Below, piece after piece: positions 33,335-41,705 of a stretch of 42,013 nucleotides of DNA. The translations under genes were made by a program, and so were the position numbers. The notes under the pieces were generated by a model. That model saw only the letters and a program-made list of their open reading frames with translations. It was not told the origin of the DNA and made no database searches. Source of the DNA: an uncultured Victivallales bacterium (GTDB taxonomy: Bacteria > Verrucomicrobiota > Lentisphaeria > Victivallales > UBA1829); assembly GCA_934661375.1 (NCBI GenBank), contig CAKUJH010000030.1, positions 1-42,013 on the forward strand, read 5' to 3'. Numbering within the stretch: position 1 is the first letter of the stretch; each line of letters opens with the position of its first letter.

Positions 33335-35452
33335 ATGTCTGTGACAAGTCAGATCGCCCTGCTGGCGATTCAACTCGGATTGATTATCTTTGCCGCCAAA
33401 TTTTTTGGCCGGCTGGCTCAGAGAATCAGCATCCCGCCTGTACTGGGCGAACTCCTGGCAGGTATCCTGATCGGACCCTACCTGCTGGGAGGGGTGGATT
33501 TCGGTCTGCCGGGATTTGAACATGGTTTCTTCCCGCTGCTGGAAGGAGCTTCGCTTCCGGTTTCCGTGCCGCTGTATTCCATCGCGACCCTCGGCTCGAT
33601 CATGCTGCTGTTCATGTCGGGTCTGGAAACGGATCTGCGGATGTTCTTCCGTTATTCCGTAGTCGGAACCGTTGTCGGACTGGGCGGTGTGATTTTCTCG
33701 TTTGTGTTCGGTGCCGTGCTGGGTATGCTGCTGCTTCATGCGCCGTTCATGGATCCGCGCTGTCTGTTCCTCGGTATTCTGAGTACCGCAACCAGCGTGG
33801 GGATCACCGCTCGTATTCTGTCTGAAAAGAAAAGCATTGACTCTCCGGAAGGAACCACGATTCTGGCTGCCGCAGTGATTGACGACGTGCTGGGCATTAT
33901 CTGCCTGGCGATTGTCATGGGTATTGTCGGCGGCATGGACAGCGGCAAGGTGAACTGGAGCGGAATCGGCATCATTGCGGTCAAGAGCGTGGGAATCTGG
34001 CTGGGCGTTACGGCGGTCGGTCTGACCCTGGCGCACAAGATTGCCGGCTTTCTCAAACTGTTCCGTACTTCGGCAGTGTTTGCTCTGCTGTCGTTCGGTC
34101 TGGCTCTGCTGCTGGCAGGGTTCTTCGAACAGGCGGGTCTGGCTATGATCGTCGGTGCCTACGTGATGGGTTTGAGTTTGTCCAAAACCGATATTTCCTT
34201 CTCGATTCAGCGGCATCTGCAGGGCGTGTACGAGTTCCTTGTCCCGATTTTCTTCGTGGTGATGGGTATGCTGGTGGACGTCCGGGTGATGACGGATTCG
34301 CATGTGCTGAAATTCGGTCTGATTTACAGTCTGCTGGCGGTTCTTGCCAAGGTGATCGGCTGCGCACTGCCTGCGTTCTTCATGAACTTCAACTGGCTGG
34401 GTTCTCTGCGGATTGGCGCGGGCATGGTTCCCCGTGGTGAAGTTGCTCTGATTATCGCCGGCATTGGAGCCACGACCATGATGAAACTCAACGGTGCAGA
34501 AGTGCCGATCATTAATTCCAAACTTTTCGGTGTGGCGATCATCATGACGCTGGTGACGACTCTGGTCGCGCCGCCCCTGCTGTCGTTCGTGCTTTCGCTG
34601 AAGGGCAGCGGCGTCCGCAAACAGACCAGGGACGACACTGCAGTGCATACGGAATACGATTTCCAGTCGGAAGCCGTTTCTTCGTTTGTTCTGCACCTGC
34701 TGATCGCCAACTTCCGGGCGGAAGGCTACCGCCATTCCGACATTTATCCGGAAGGCGGACTGACCCATTTCCGCCGCGGCTCCACCACGTTCACGCTGCA
34801 TGTGGAAGGCAATCACTTTGATTTCGAATCCGCGCAGTCCGAAGTGATTTTGATCAAAACAGTGGTTTATGAAACAGTGGTCGACCTGTACCGCACGGTG
34901 GGAAAACTGCGCGAACTGACCCTGCCGGACGCGTTCGATCAGGCGGTCATGTCCGATCTGAAAACACTGCCGACGCCGGCATCGCTCGGCTCCATCCATT
35001 TTGACGCGGTGGTTCCGCCGGGCTGCATCGACGTTGACCTGAAAGCGCAGTCGCTGGAGGAAGCCATCAGTGAATTGACCGGCTCACTTTCCCGCAACGG
35101 ACATCTGGCAGATCCGGACAAGTGCCTCTTTGACGTCCTTGCCCGTGAAAGCATTGTGTCGACCTGCGTTGCCGAACAGGTGGCATTCCCCCACGCCCGG
35201 ACCTCCGGCACCAAGAAAATGGTTGCCGCTGTCGGTATCAGCCGGAACGGATTCAAGGAATTCAAGACTTCCGGCCATGACCTGAAAGTCGTGGTGCTGA
35301 TCCTCTGTCCGCCGGAAGAAGACAAGCCTTACCTGCAGTTCGTGGCCGCCATGGCGACCCGGCTGGGCAAAAAAGAGATCTTCAACAGCATTGCGGCTTC
35401 GGACAACACCACAGAAATCCGCAGTCTGCTGAACGGCAAAAAGAAAGTCTGA
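33335..35452 (+). CDS. CPA2-type cation:proton antiporter fused to a PTS EIIA domain
   Basis: 705 residues. The first about 425 form a dozen membrane helices of the CPA2 (Na/H exchanger) fold, with SIPPVLGELLAGILIGPYLLGG, STATSVGITARIL and AAAVIDDVLGIICLAIVMG, the last holding the paired aspartates of electrogenic antiporters. A long linker follows. The C-terminal about 150 residues are a type-2 (fructose/nitrogen PTS) EIIA domain with its phosphorylatable histidine in VAFPHART (His620). The fusion suggests that phosphoryl transfer from PTS proteins controls ion exchange; no EI or HPr gene is in the window. A perfect 13-bp terminator follows. Confidence 0.88.
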   Translation: MSVTSQIALLAIQLGLIIFAAKFFGRLAQRISIPPVLGELLAGILIGPYLLGGVDFGLPGFEHGFFPLLEGASLPVSVPLYSIATLGSIMLLFMSGLETDLRMFFRYSVVGTVVGLGGVIFSFVFGAVLGMLLLHAPFMDPRCLFLGILSTATSVGITARILSEKKSIDSPEGTTILAAAVIDDVLGIICLAIVMGIVGGMDSGKVNWSGIGIIAVKSVGIWLGVTAVGLTLAHKIAGFLKLFRTSAVFALLSFGLALLLAGFFEQAGLAMIVGAYVMGLSLSKTDISFSIQRHLQGVYEFLVPIFFVVMGMLVDVRVMTDSHVLKFGLIYSLLAVLAKVIGCALPAFFMNFNWLGSLRIGAGMVPRGEVALIIAGIGATTMMKLNGAEVPIINSKLFGVAIIMTLVTTLVAPPLLSFVLSLKGSGVRKQTRDDTAVHTEYDFQSEAVSSFVLHLLIANFRAEGYRHSDIYPEGGLTHFRRGSTTFTLHVEGNHFDFESAQSEVILIKTVVYETVVDLYRTVGKLRELTLPDAFDQAVMSDLKTLPTPASLGSIHFDAVVPPGCIDVDLKAQSLEEAISELTGSLSRNGHLADPDKCLFDVLARESIVSTCVAEQVAFPHARTSGTKKMVAAVGISRNGFKEFKTSGHDLKVVVLILCPPEEDKPYLQFVAAMATRLGKKEIFNSIAASDNTTEIRSLLNGKKKV

Positions 35453-35474
35453 TTCTGATTTTTGCCTGAAAATG

Positions 35475-35508
35475 AAAATGCGGCAGGTTTTTACGCCTGC
35501 CGCATTTT
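35475..35508. terminator. Bidirectional terminator between convergent operons
   Basis: Perfect 13-bp stem (35475-35487 with 35496-35508, AAAATGCGGCAGG), 8-base loop, T-rich 3' end on both strands. It serves the antiporter gene (plus) and the anti-sigma-like gene (minus). Confidence 0.85.
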
Positions 35509-35526
35509 CTGTTTTGAATGGAAGCA

Positions 35527-35751
35527 TCAAGTATGGTGAGTTGGATGCTTGGGGAATGTCCCGTCCGCCGCGGATTGATAGGATTGGACGCTGTCCCGCA
35601 GCTGCTGTATGAAACGGTCCTCGTTCTCGATTTCCCGCAGAATGGCTGCGCATTCGGGACAACTGCGCAAGTGGCTGGAACACTGGATCTTAAGCAGCAC
35701 CGGCAGCAGGTTTTTATGATAGCGTTCCCAGGTATTTTTACTGTAATGCAT
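35527..35751 (-). CDS. Small zinc-finger anti-sigma-like protein
   Basis: 74 residues. CSSHLRSCPECAAIL has the H-x3-C-x2-C arrangement of zinc-binding anti-sigma (ZAS) domains, with an additional upstream cysteine, followed by a helix (EIENEDRFIQQLRDSVQS) and a short Pro/His tail. Unlike most ZAS proteins it has no membrane span, so it would be a soluble partner. The ATG at 35751 follows the ECF stop by one base and has GGAGG nine bases upstream, hence tight co-expression. By position and fold it most likely binds the ECF factor encoded just before it. Confidence 0.7.
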   Translation of the reverse strand: MHYSKNTWERYHKNLLPVLLKIQCSSHLRSCPECAAILREIENEDRFIQQLRDSVQSYQSAADGTFPKHPTHHT

Positions 35752-35752
35752 T

Positions 35753-36364
35753 TTACTGTTCCTCCTCCAGATTGGCGATAATTTTCCGCAAATTGCTGAC
35801 ACAGCGGCTTTTGATGGTATAGAGTGCCGTGTCCGAAATATTCAGGAATCTGGTAACTTCCTGAACGGAACGGTTGTGTATGGCATACATTTCAAAAGCC
35901 AGATAATTTTCCGGCTTGATCTGAGTGCGGAGTTCCCGCAGTGCCGTGTCGAACACATGTTTGCGCCATTCTTCGTCCCAGACGCTGTTCCAGGAGGAAT
36001 CGTCTGCCAGACAGGATTTTTCCACATCATCAATATTCTGGCTGTCTTTGCGCTGACGGAATATTTTCAGTGCCTGATTCCGGACAATTTTGCGGAAATA
36101 ATGACGGAATCGCCCTTTGGCGGGATCATATTTGAAAACGATGTTGTCCGGCACATGATCCGGATCGTAACGCTGGAGAATGTCCTTCTGAAAAATTTCG
36201 CACATGACATTCTGAACCAGTTCTTCGTTCTCGTCCGGCGTGAGAAAAAAATCATTGCCGCAGAGCAGAATCAGCGGCTTGTACGTTTCATAGAATTCCT
36301 GCCATGAGATCTCGTCGCCGGAACGGACTTTGACCAGCAGGGATTTCCGGGTTGTAAAAGGCAT
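35753..36364 (-). CDS. ECF-type RNA polymerase sigma factor (anti-sigma-linked)
   Basis: 203 residues. It shares FTT..S.L..V, SW..FY..Y.PLI.L.G.D, ..LVQNVM and KGRFR.Y.RKI.R.. with the sigma factor at 11058-10504, so the two are paralogues. Sigma region 2 runs from ELVQNVMCEIF to FRHYFRKIVRNQALKIF; an insert of about 18 residues after region 2.1 (QRYDPDHVPDNIVFK) is absent from the other. Region 4 is NRSVQEVTRFLNISDTALYTIKSRCVSNLRK. GGAGG lies seven bases before the ATG. No housekeeping promoter is visible upstream; autoregulation by an ECF promoter is possible. Confidence 0.9.
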   Translation of the reverse strand: MPFTTRKSLLVKVRSGDEISWQEFYETYKPLILLCGNDFFLTPDENEELVQNVMCEIFQKDILQRYDPDHVPDNIVFKYDPAKGRFRHYFRKIVRNQALKIFRQRKDSQNIDDVEKSCLADDSSWNSVWDEEWRKHVFDTALRELRTQIKPENYLAFEMYAIHNRSVQEVTRFLNISDTALYTIKSRCVSNLRKIIANLEEEQ

Positions 36365-36420
36365 GTCATATCCTCCAAAAGATTTGTTTTTCTGAGTACC
36401 TACTTCCCGGAAAAATGCAG

Positions 36421-36453
36421 ATCTTGCAGGAAAAAAACGGATTCCTGCAAGAT
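36421..36453 (-). terminator. Possible terminator of the Gfo/Idh/MocA gene
   Basis: ATCTTGCAGGAA (36421-36432) and TTCCTGCAAGAT (36442-36453) are perfect 12-bp arms with a 9-base loop, beginning 11 bases after the stop at 36465. On the minus strand the T-run (CTGCATTTTTCC) comes six bases late, so termination may be weak. The 56 bases to the next start carry no clear promoter. Confidence 0.6.
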
Positions 36454-36464
36454 TTTACGTTTTT

Positions 36465-37469
36465 TTACAGACTGAAATGATCCGCCTGCTGCTGGATTTC
36501 CAGAGCCTGACGGGTACGTTTCAGAACCGTATCTGTGTTCAGATCGCCGGGTTTTCCATCCAGTTCCATCAGATACCAGTCCAGATACTTCGGTCCCGTG
36601 TAGGCTGCCGGGATGATGATTTCCGGTTCGGACTGTCCCTGAATCCAGGCGGTGATTTTATTTTCCGTGCCGTTGAATTCGATCACTCCGCCGGTTCCCC
36701 AGACCGTGAACCGCCAGTACTGCGGCATCCGGTATCCGTGGGAATCGGGTTCGGCGTAGGAGACGTCGCCGAGAACGCCGCAGCCGTTGTCCATGACCAG
36801 CATGAACTGGGCGGCGTCGTTGAAACAGTCGCATTTGGAATCGAAGGCGCGCCAGGTGCGGGCGGCAGGCACGGCACGGATTTCCAGACCGGTCATCCAC
36901 GGGATGAAATCCAGCGCGTGAATGGCAATGTCATTGATCGTGCCGCCGTGTTTTCCCGGTTCGAAGTACCAGTGCGGACGGCTGTCCGCCAGCAGCGGAT
37001 GCTGTCCGCCGAATTGGATCTGGGTGATTTTGCCCAGTTTCCCGGAGCGGACCAGATCGCGGGCGGCGGCGAAACTGTCGATTGTGCGGAGATCCAGCAT
37101 ACAGCCGACGGACAGCTTTTTTTCCTTAGCCAGTTTTTCGATTTCGTCCAGTTCCGCCAAAGAAGTGCAGAGCGGTTTATCGGCGATGATATGTTTTCCG
37201 GCTTTCAGGGCGGCGATTGCGATGGAACCGCGTTTGGCATAGTAATCCCCGATGGCGACAATATCGCAGGGGGCTTCCGCCAGCATTTTTTCAATGGAAT
37301 CGTAAACGGGTCCGTTGTAATCGGGATGACTGGTCTGGAAGGCATTCAGCGCATCGGGATCTTCTTCGCCGATTGCAGTGATTTCCAGTTCAGGTGATTG
37401 CACCGCCAGATTGAACAGTCCGTTGACATGTCCATGGCGGAGTCCGGCAAAAACGATTTTTCTGCTCAT
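36465..37469 (-). CDS. Gfo/Idh/MocA-family oxidoreductase
   Basis: 334 residues. The family oxidises or reduces sugars and related polyols with NAD(P). The N-terminal Rossmann domain begins KIVFAGLRHGHVNGL, where the usual GxGxxG is replaced by GLRHGHV. IIADKPLCTS (95-104) is the EKP motif in DKP form. The C-terminal substrate domain has GGTINDIAIHALDFIPWMTGL with the catalytic-type Asp and His. GAGG lies six bases before the ATG at 37469; an ATG 12 bases upstream is weaker. It has its own promoter inside a long inverted repeat, so it is regulated separately from the neighbouring hydrolase operon, though sugar chemistry links them. Confidence 0.87.
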   Translation of the reverse strand: MSRKIVFAGLRHGHVNGLFNLAVQSPELEITAIGEEDPDALNAFQTSHPDYNGPVYDSIEKMLAEAPCDIVAIGDYYAKRGSIAIAALKAGKHIIADKPLCTSLAELDEIEKLAKEKKLSVGCMLDLRTIDSFAAARDLVRSGKLGKITQIQFGGQHPLLADSRPHWYFEPGKHGGTINDIAIHALDFIPWMTGLEIRAVPAARTWRAFDSKCDCFNDAAQFMLVMDNGCGVLGDVSYAEPDSHGYRMPQYWRFTVWGTGGVIEFNGTENKITAWIQGQSEPEIIIPAAYTGPKYLDWYLMELDGKPGDLNTDTVLKRTRQALEIQQQADHFSL

Positions 37470-37484
37470 ACAGCACCTCATGCA

Positions 37485-37541
37485 TGTTGTTTATCTTCGG
37501 AATATGAAGGTATTATACCACATGCCGAAGATAAAACAACA
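37485..37541 (-). promoter_or_regulatory. Promoter inside a long inverted repeat (probable operator)
   Basis: Arms TGTTGTTTATCTTCGG (37485-37500) and the complement of TGTTGTTTTATCTTCGG (37525-37541) differ by one base, with a 24-base spacer. On the minus strand TTGTTT (37539-37534), 16 bases, TATAAT (37517-37512) form the promoter. A nested GGTAT-T-ATACC palindrome (37509-37519) covers the -10. The start site would fall between the arms, so this acts as DNA, not as an mRNA hairpin. Confidence 0.65.
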
Positions 37542-37634
37542 GCGCAACCGCTCATTTCGGAAATTAATCCGGCAAAACTTGTCCCCTTGTTCCATTTATG
37601 CGGAACGGAACCTGAGACAATCCTTTTTTTGAAC

Positions 37635-39863
37635 TCAACGCATATTGGAAGACTCCGGCAATTCCGTGTGCAGCGTTATTTCCTTCAATATCAGATTGCG
37701 GGGCGATTGAATGGGGCGCATATGCAGGAGGATTTGCCGTATGTGCTGTTTGCTGATCGCGTTTTCCGCATGATACGGGAATACGAAAGTCCGGGTTTCA
37801 TGTCCGTCGAGCATGATGCTGCCGCCTCTGATGAAATTGTTTTTTTTGTCCCGCGTACTGACACCCGCCGTGGACCGGGCTTTTTCCGGATTGGCAATGA
37901 CGATCCGGATCCAGCGGTATTCCGGCATGGCATCCACCGGAAAAATCGCCATCGGCCATTCCCCCGCCTTGAATTGAATATGCAGACCGTCTTTTTCCTG
38001 AACGCCGGACGCCAGGTAATAACTCACTTTGGGGTCGGTCATCCCTGCGCGGAATACCGTGTGCACTTTATCCTGAAATGTCATTCCGGTGTAATGACGT
38101 TTCAGCTGCATCCGTCTGCCGCCGTTTTCAACTTCAACATTCAGTGTGAAATCTCCTTCCGGTATGACACAGTCGAACGTCGCGGCATTTCCATTCTGCT
38201 GATATTTCGCGGCCGGAGATATTCGGATTCTGCTGCCGGGTTCCGTGTACAGAGTGAACCGGACTCCGGTTCCTGCTTTGATCTGTCCTTCCGGGTGCGT
38301 AGACTGCAGCAGGACCGGAAAACCCAGTTTCACGACTTCCAGTTCATCCAGCAGTTCTTTGCGGACATTCTCCACCAGAGCCGCATCTTTTGTGAAAGTA
38401 ACCCGCGTGGGAGCAACCCGGTTCACAATGCTGAAAATTCTGTCGTCTGCGGAATATTTCACGCCCAGCTGCCGGGCATTCTGTGTCAGCTCATTCCGGA
38501 GCATATTCAGAAGGTCAACATCTTCATTGCCTTGCCGGATCAATTCCAGCCGCAGAGATGATACCGGCTGTTCTGTCATGGCTTCCGGCGGATAAATCAG
38601 CTGTCCGTCGCCGGGAGTATTTTTCCCGCTGACCGGAACATTCCAGACATCCGCTTTGACGAATCCCTGCTTTGCTGATTTTGTCCACAGAACCGTAGAC
38701 CAGTACAGCGAACCTTCTATGCCGTATTTCGCCTGAAGCCATCCCAGAAGCCGGGGAGCCGTCCCGAATGCGTTGATATGATACGTCGGGTACGGCGCAG
38801 TTGGAATGTCGCACGTATACCACCAGACACTCTTGCCGCGACGCTGTTCCGCCGGATAAAATATCGGGTCGTAAGTGGAAATTCCGGTACAGAGGATATC
38901 GGCATAATCGGAAATCAGCGGCAGGTGATTATGATTGTCGGTCAGAAGAAAGCGAGCTTCCGGCACTGCGGCCTTGGTCCGTCTGTAATATGCTTTGTAT
39001 TTTTCGATGTCGTTGTCTTTGGGTTCATCCCACGCATAAACAAAACCATTATTCAGTACGTCTGCCTGTTTTAACTTTTCACAGACTTTTTTCAACGGTT
39101 CCGCACCCGGAATCCAGCCCAGCGAAAAAGTGTTGACGCGCGGATCCTTCAAATACTTCAACGCCTGTTCCGAACGCAGCGAAACCGGCAGATCCCCCGG
39201 CATCAGACGCCGTTCAACCAGAAACCAGTAGAGTTTCTGCAGAAAAGCCTGGCATTCCGGGGATTTTTCCGAAACACCGTAATACACACTGATCTGCCGC
39301 CAGCCATGCCACAGCAGAAATGCGGAATGAACCGTCGGAGTGTCCGGCAGAGAAAAAGCCCTGACCCGCAGACTCAGCGGAAAGGAAACAGTTTTGCCAT
39401 CCAGGTCCACGACCACTTTTCCCTGATAAGTTCCGGGAACCTGATTCTTCGGAACATGAATGTCAACATAAAAAGCCTGATTGACGCCCTTGGTCAAATC
39501 GGTCTTTGTTTCAGGCAGCATGGCATCCGGATAACGCCGCGATACGCCATCCGGTCCCGGACTGACAATGTAATGAGCGCGGAAGATCTGAATGTTTTCC
39601 GTCGTAATCCGGCCGCCGTTTCCGCTTTTCAATTCGGAAATCCGGACTTCCGCTCTGCGCACATCCTGATCCGGACGAACTGCAATCTGAAATATTTCAT
39701 GTTCATTGCCGGCAGCATCCAGTTCAATCTTATGCCAGCCTTCCGGCAGCGGGGCATCCTGCGCCAGCTTGTTCATGGCGCTTTCCGCAATCACGCGGTG
39801 ATTTGCCCAGAGCACTTCCGCGCATCCGATCAGCGCAAGGATAAACAGAATTCGTTTTTTCAT
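37635..39863 (-). CDS. GH123/DUF4091-like secreted glycoside hydrolase
   Basis: 742 residues with a signal peptide (MKKRILFILALIGCAEVLWA). An N-terminal beta-sandwich (about 40-170, ending GTYQGKVVVDLDGKTVSFPLSLRVRAFSLP) is followed by a TIM-barrel-like domain. It carries FVYAWDEPKDND with Asp279-Glu280 (the adjacent pair used by GH123 enzymes), then a DUF4091 signature, GDGQLIYPPEAMTEQPVSSLRLELIRQGNEDVDLL. C-terminal strands add two more beta regions. GH123 members remove N-acetyl-beta-galactosamine from glycoconjugates; whether this one does is untested. It starts 12 bases after the pseudopilin gene (GGAAG seven bases before the ATG) and shares its transcript. Confidence 0.8.
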   Translation of the reverse strand: MKKRILFILALIGCAEVLWANHRVIAESAMNKLAQDAPLPEGWHKIELDAAGNEHEIFQIAVRPDQDVRRAEVRISELKSGNGGRITTENIQIFRAHYIVSPGPDGVSRRYPDAMLPETKTDLTKGVNQAFYVDIHVPKNQVPGTYQGKVVVDLDGKTVSFPLSLRVRAFSLPDTPTVHSAFLLWHGWRQISVYYGVSEKSPECQAFLQKLYWFLVERRLMPGDLPVSLRSEQALKYLKDPRVNTFSLGWIPGAEPLKKVCEKLKQADVLNNGFVYAWDEPKDNDIEKYKAYYRRTKAAVPEARFLLTDNHNHLPLISDYADILCTGISTYDPIFYPAEQRRGKSVWWYTCDIPTAPYPTYHINAFGTAPRLLGWLQAKYGIEGSLYWSTVLWTKSAKQGFVKADVWNVPVSGKNTPGDGQLIYPPEAMTEQPVSSLRLELIRQGNEDVDLLNMLRNELTQNARQLGVKYSADDRIFSIVNRVAPTRVTFTKDAALVENVRKELLDELEVVKLGFPVLLQSTHPEGQIKAGTGVRFTLYTEPGSRIRISPAAKYQQNGNAATFDCVIPEGDFTLNVEVENGGRRMQLKRHYTGMTFQDKVHTVFRAGMTDPKVSYYLASGVQEKDGLHIQFKAGEWPMAIFPVDAMPEYRWIRIVIANPEKARSTAGVSTRDKKNNFIRGGSIMLDGHETRTFVFPYHAENAISKQHIRQILLHMRPIQSPRNLILKEITLHTELPESSNMR

Positions 39864-39875
39864 GTTTAATCTTCC

Positions 39876-40625
39876 TTAATACCAGGGGGTTAGGTTGAAT
39901 TTTTTGTTGATGACTGCCACATGTCCATCGCCATAGAGCAGATTGGCTCCGCCGGAATGCGCCTTGTATTTCCCGACAGACAGACCGGTTCCCGTGAAAA
40001 AAGTTACCTGGTCAACCGCTGTCTTAAGCCCCAGCGACCATTGTTTCCAGTTGTCGCCCATCATCGGTATGGAAGAAATGGAAGCCGGTTTTTTCATGGC
40101 ACTGAATTTTTTCAGCACCCAGCCGTCTCCGCCATCCCAGGGCAGATTGTCCAGCGCGGAATTATAGGCGTATGACGTGGAAAACGGAATCTGACGGTAA
40201 TACATGCAGCGTTCTGCTTTTCTGAACGCGGGCGCTTCCGTCAGCGGGGCATGACTCGGACAGATGAAATGCCGGACAGGTGCTTTTTTCAGATCGGTGC
40301 CTATATCTTTATAAAGATTATCTGCGCTTTTGGGGATTCCCGGAATGGACAGACCAAAATTCGGATTGACCATTGCCTCATACCAGTAATGCTGGGCAAC
40401 GCCGCCATGGATTCTGCCGTTTGCCAGAGCGGGAAAAAGATAATCTTTGTTGTTTTCCTGATACTCCTGCAGCCAGATTCCGAACTGCCGCAATTGACTG
40501 GTGCATGAGATTGCCCGCGCTGTTTCCCTTGCTCTGTTCAACGCCGGCAGCAGCATTCCTGCCAGAATTGCAATGATCGCAATCACGACGAGGAGTTCGA
40601 TCAGTGTGAATGTTTTCCTTTTCAT
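39876..40625 (-). CDS. Type II secretion-like pseudopilin (prepilin N-terminal domain)
   Basis: 249 residues. KTFTLIELLVVIAIIAILAGMLLPALNRARE is the class III prepilin signal: basic start, FTLIE with the conserved Glu+5, then a hydrophobic helix. The residue before the cleavage site is Thr, not the usual Gly. The C-terminal domain (VRHFICPSHAPL, YYRQIPFSTSYAYN, VGKYKAHSGGANLLYGDGHVAV) matches the H-x9-DG family of DUF1559-like pseudopilins, HSGGANLLYGDGHV being that motif. Such proteins are vastly expanded in Victivallis-like genomes. Located between the regulator and the hydrolase, it may anchor or assemble the degrading system. ATG at 40625 follows GGAG by 12 bases. Confidence 0.85.
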   Translation of the reverse strand: MKRKTFTLIELLVVIAIIAILAGMLLPALNRARETARAISCTSQLRQFGIWLQEYQENNKDYLFPALANGRIHGGVAQHYWYEAMVNPNFGLSIPGIPKSADNLYKDIGTDLKKAPVRHFICPSHAPLTEAPAFRKAERCMYYRQIPFSTSYAYNSALDNLPWDGGDGWVLKKFSAMKKPASISSIPMMGDNWKQWSLGLKTAVDQVTFFTGTGLSVGKYKAHSGGANLLYGDGHVAVINKKFNLTPWY

Positions 40626-40655
40626 GTTTTGCAAAAGCTCCTTCCCTTTTTCATA

Positions 40656-41705
40656 TTAATAGTTCATATTGCATTGAAACAATACCGGGCGTTCCCGTTT
40701 GTCTTTGGACGCAAGAATACGGCACATCATTTTCCCAGCCTCTTTGCCGACTTGCGTCAGATGCGCATAATCAATATCGTCAAACAGTGAATCTATCTGC
40801 AATCCAGGAAAACGGCTGCGCGCGTCCGGTGCAGATAAGCCATTGGACAGCAGCACATTGACTGATTTTCCATAGGGATGCTCACTCAGTATTTTCAGAA
40901 CAGTGTAGTGCAGACTGTTTTCCCATTCGCAGAAGAGACCGTCTATTTTTTTCTCATTCAGAATTTTCGGCAGATGTTCCTTTACGGCATCGGAATCTTC
41001 CATATGAAGCCCATCGGCAAATGTCCCGGCTTCGGTCATGCGTCGGACAAATTTTTCATACATGGAGGCACTTTTTCCGCAGAATGCAACCCGGCGGCAA
41101 CCGCGTTTTATGAAATATTCCGCCCGGCAGAATCCGCTGTATTCATAATCCGTTCCAACATAATTCCCCTTCGGGGCGGTAAAATTTGGATTGTGCGGAG
41201 TTACGGATACAATCGGAAAACCTTTGTCAATCAGCCGGTTCACTGCTGGTATGTAACAGTCGTCGGGCGTCATCCAGAATACACCGTCCAGCCCGATGTT
41301 TTCAATTTCCCTGTCAATGTTTTCGGTGTCCTGTTCCAGAGTCAGAAACGTACACATGCAGTTCAATTTCACAATACGGTTCAGAAAAGCCGCCAGAACC
41401 ACTTTGCTGTAAGAATCAACATAAGTGCAGTTGGCACACACGCTGAGAATGCCGATGGAATAAGGAACCAGCTGCGCATACTGCGGATTGGAAAATACGC
41501 CGCGGCGTCTGGGCTGATGAATGATATAACCGATCCGCAGCAGTTCTTCTACCGCCCGGTGAACGGTGATCCGGCTGACCTTGAACTTGCGGCAAAGTTC
41601 CAGTTCATTCATCAGCAGTTCCGGTTCGGAGCCGGACTTCGCAACGCATTGGATCAAAAACCGTTTGATCGGTTCCTTAAGCATCATCTGTCGCTGTATT
41701 GCCAT
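40656..41705 (-). CDS. GntR/LacI-type sugar-responsive regulator
   Basis: 349 residues. The N-terminal winged helix-turn-helix (about 30-72: MNELELCRKFKVSRITVHRAVEELLRIGYI, then HQPRRRGVF) is GntR-type. The C-terminal part (about 80-349) is a LacI/periplasmic-binding-like effector domain with GLDGVFWMTPDD, GFPIVSVTP, YVGTDYEYSGFCRAEYFIKRGCRRVAFCG, KKIDGLFCEWENS and a final GKEAGKMMCRIL. This hybrid binds a sugar and controls nearby genes. It is the first gene of the regulator-pseudopilin-hydrolase operon, 30 bases ahead of the pseudopilin gene. GAGG lies eight bases before the ATG. Confidence 0.88.
   Translation of the reverse strand: MAIQRQMMLKEPIKRFLIQCVAKSGSEPELLMNELELCRKFKVSRITVHRAVEELLRIGYIIHQPRRRGVFSNPQYAQLVPYSIGILSVCANCTYVDSYSKVVLAAFLNRIVKLNCMCTFLTLEQDTENIDREIENIGLDGVFWMTPDDCYIPAVNRLIDKGFPIVSVTPHNPNFTAPKGNYVGTDYEYSGFCRAEYFIKRGCRRVAFCGKSASMYEKFVRRMTEAGTFADGLHMEDSDAVKEHLPKILNEKKIDGLFCEWENSLHYTVLKILSEHPYGKSVNVLLSNGLSAPDARSRFPGLQIDSLFDDIDYAHLTQVGKEAGKMMCRILASKDKRERPVLFQCNMNY

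Noticed and set aside
33311..34999. 562-codon minus frame opposite the antiporter
   Set aside because: Same reason; the plus strand encodes a clear CPA2-EIIA protein.
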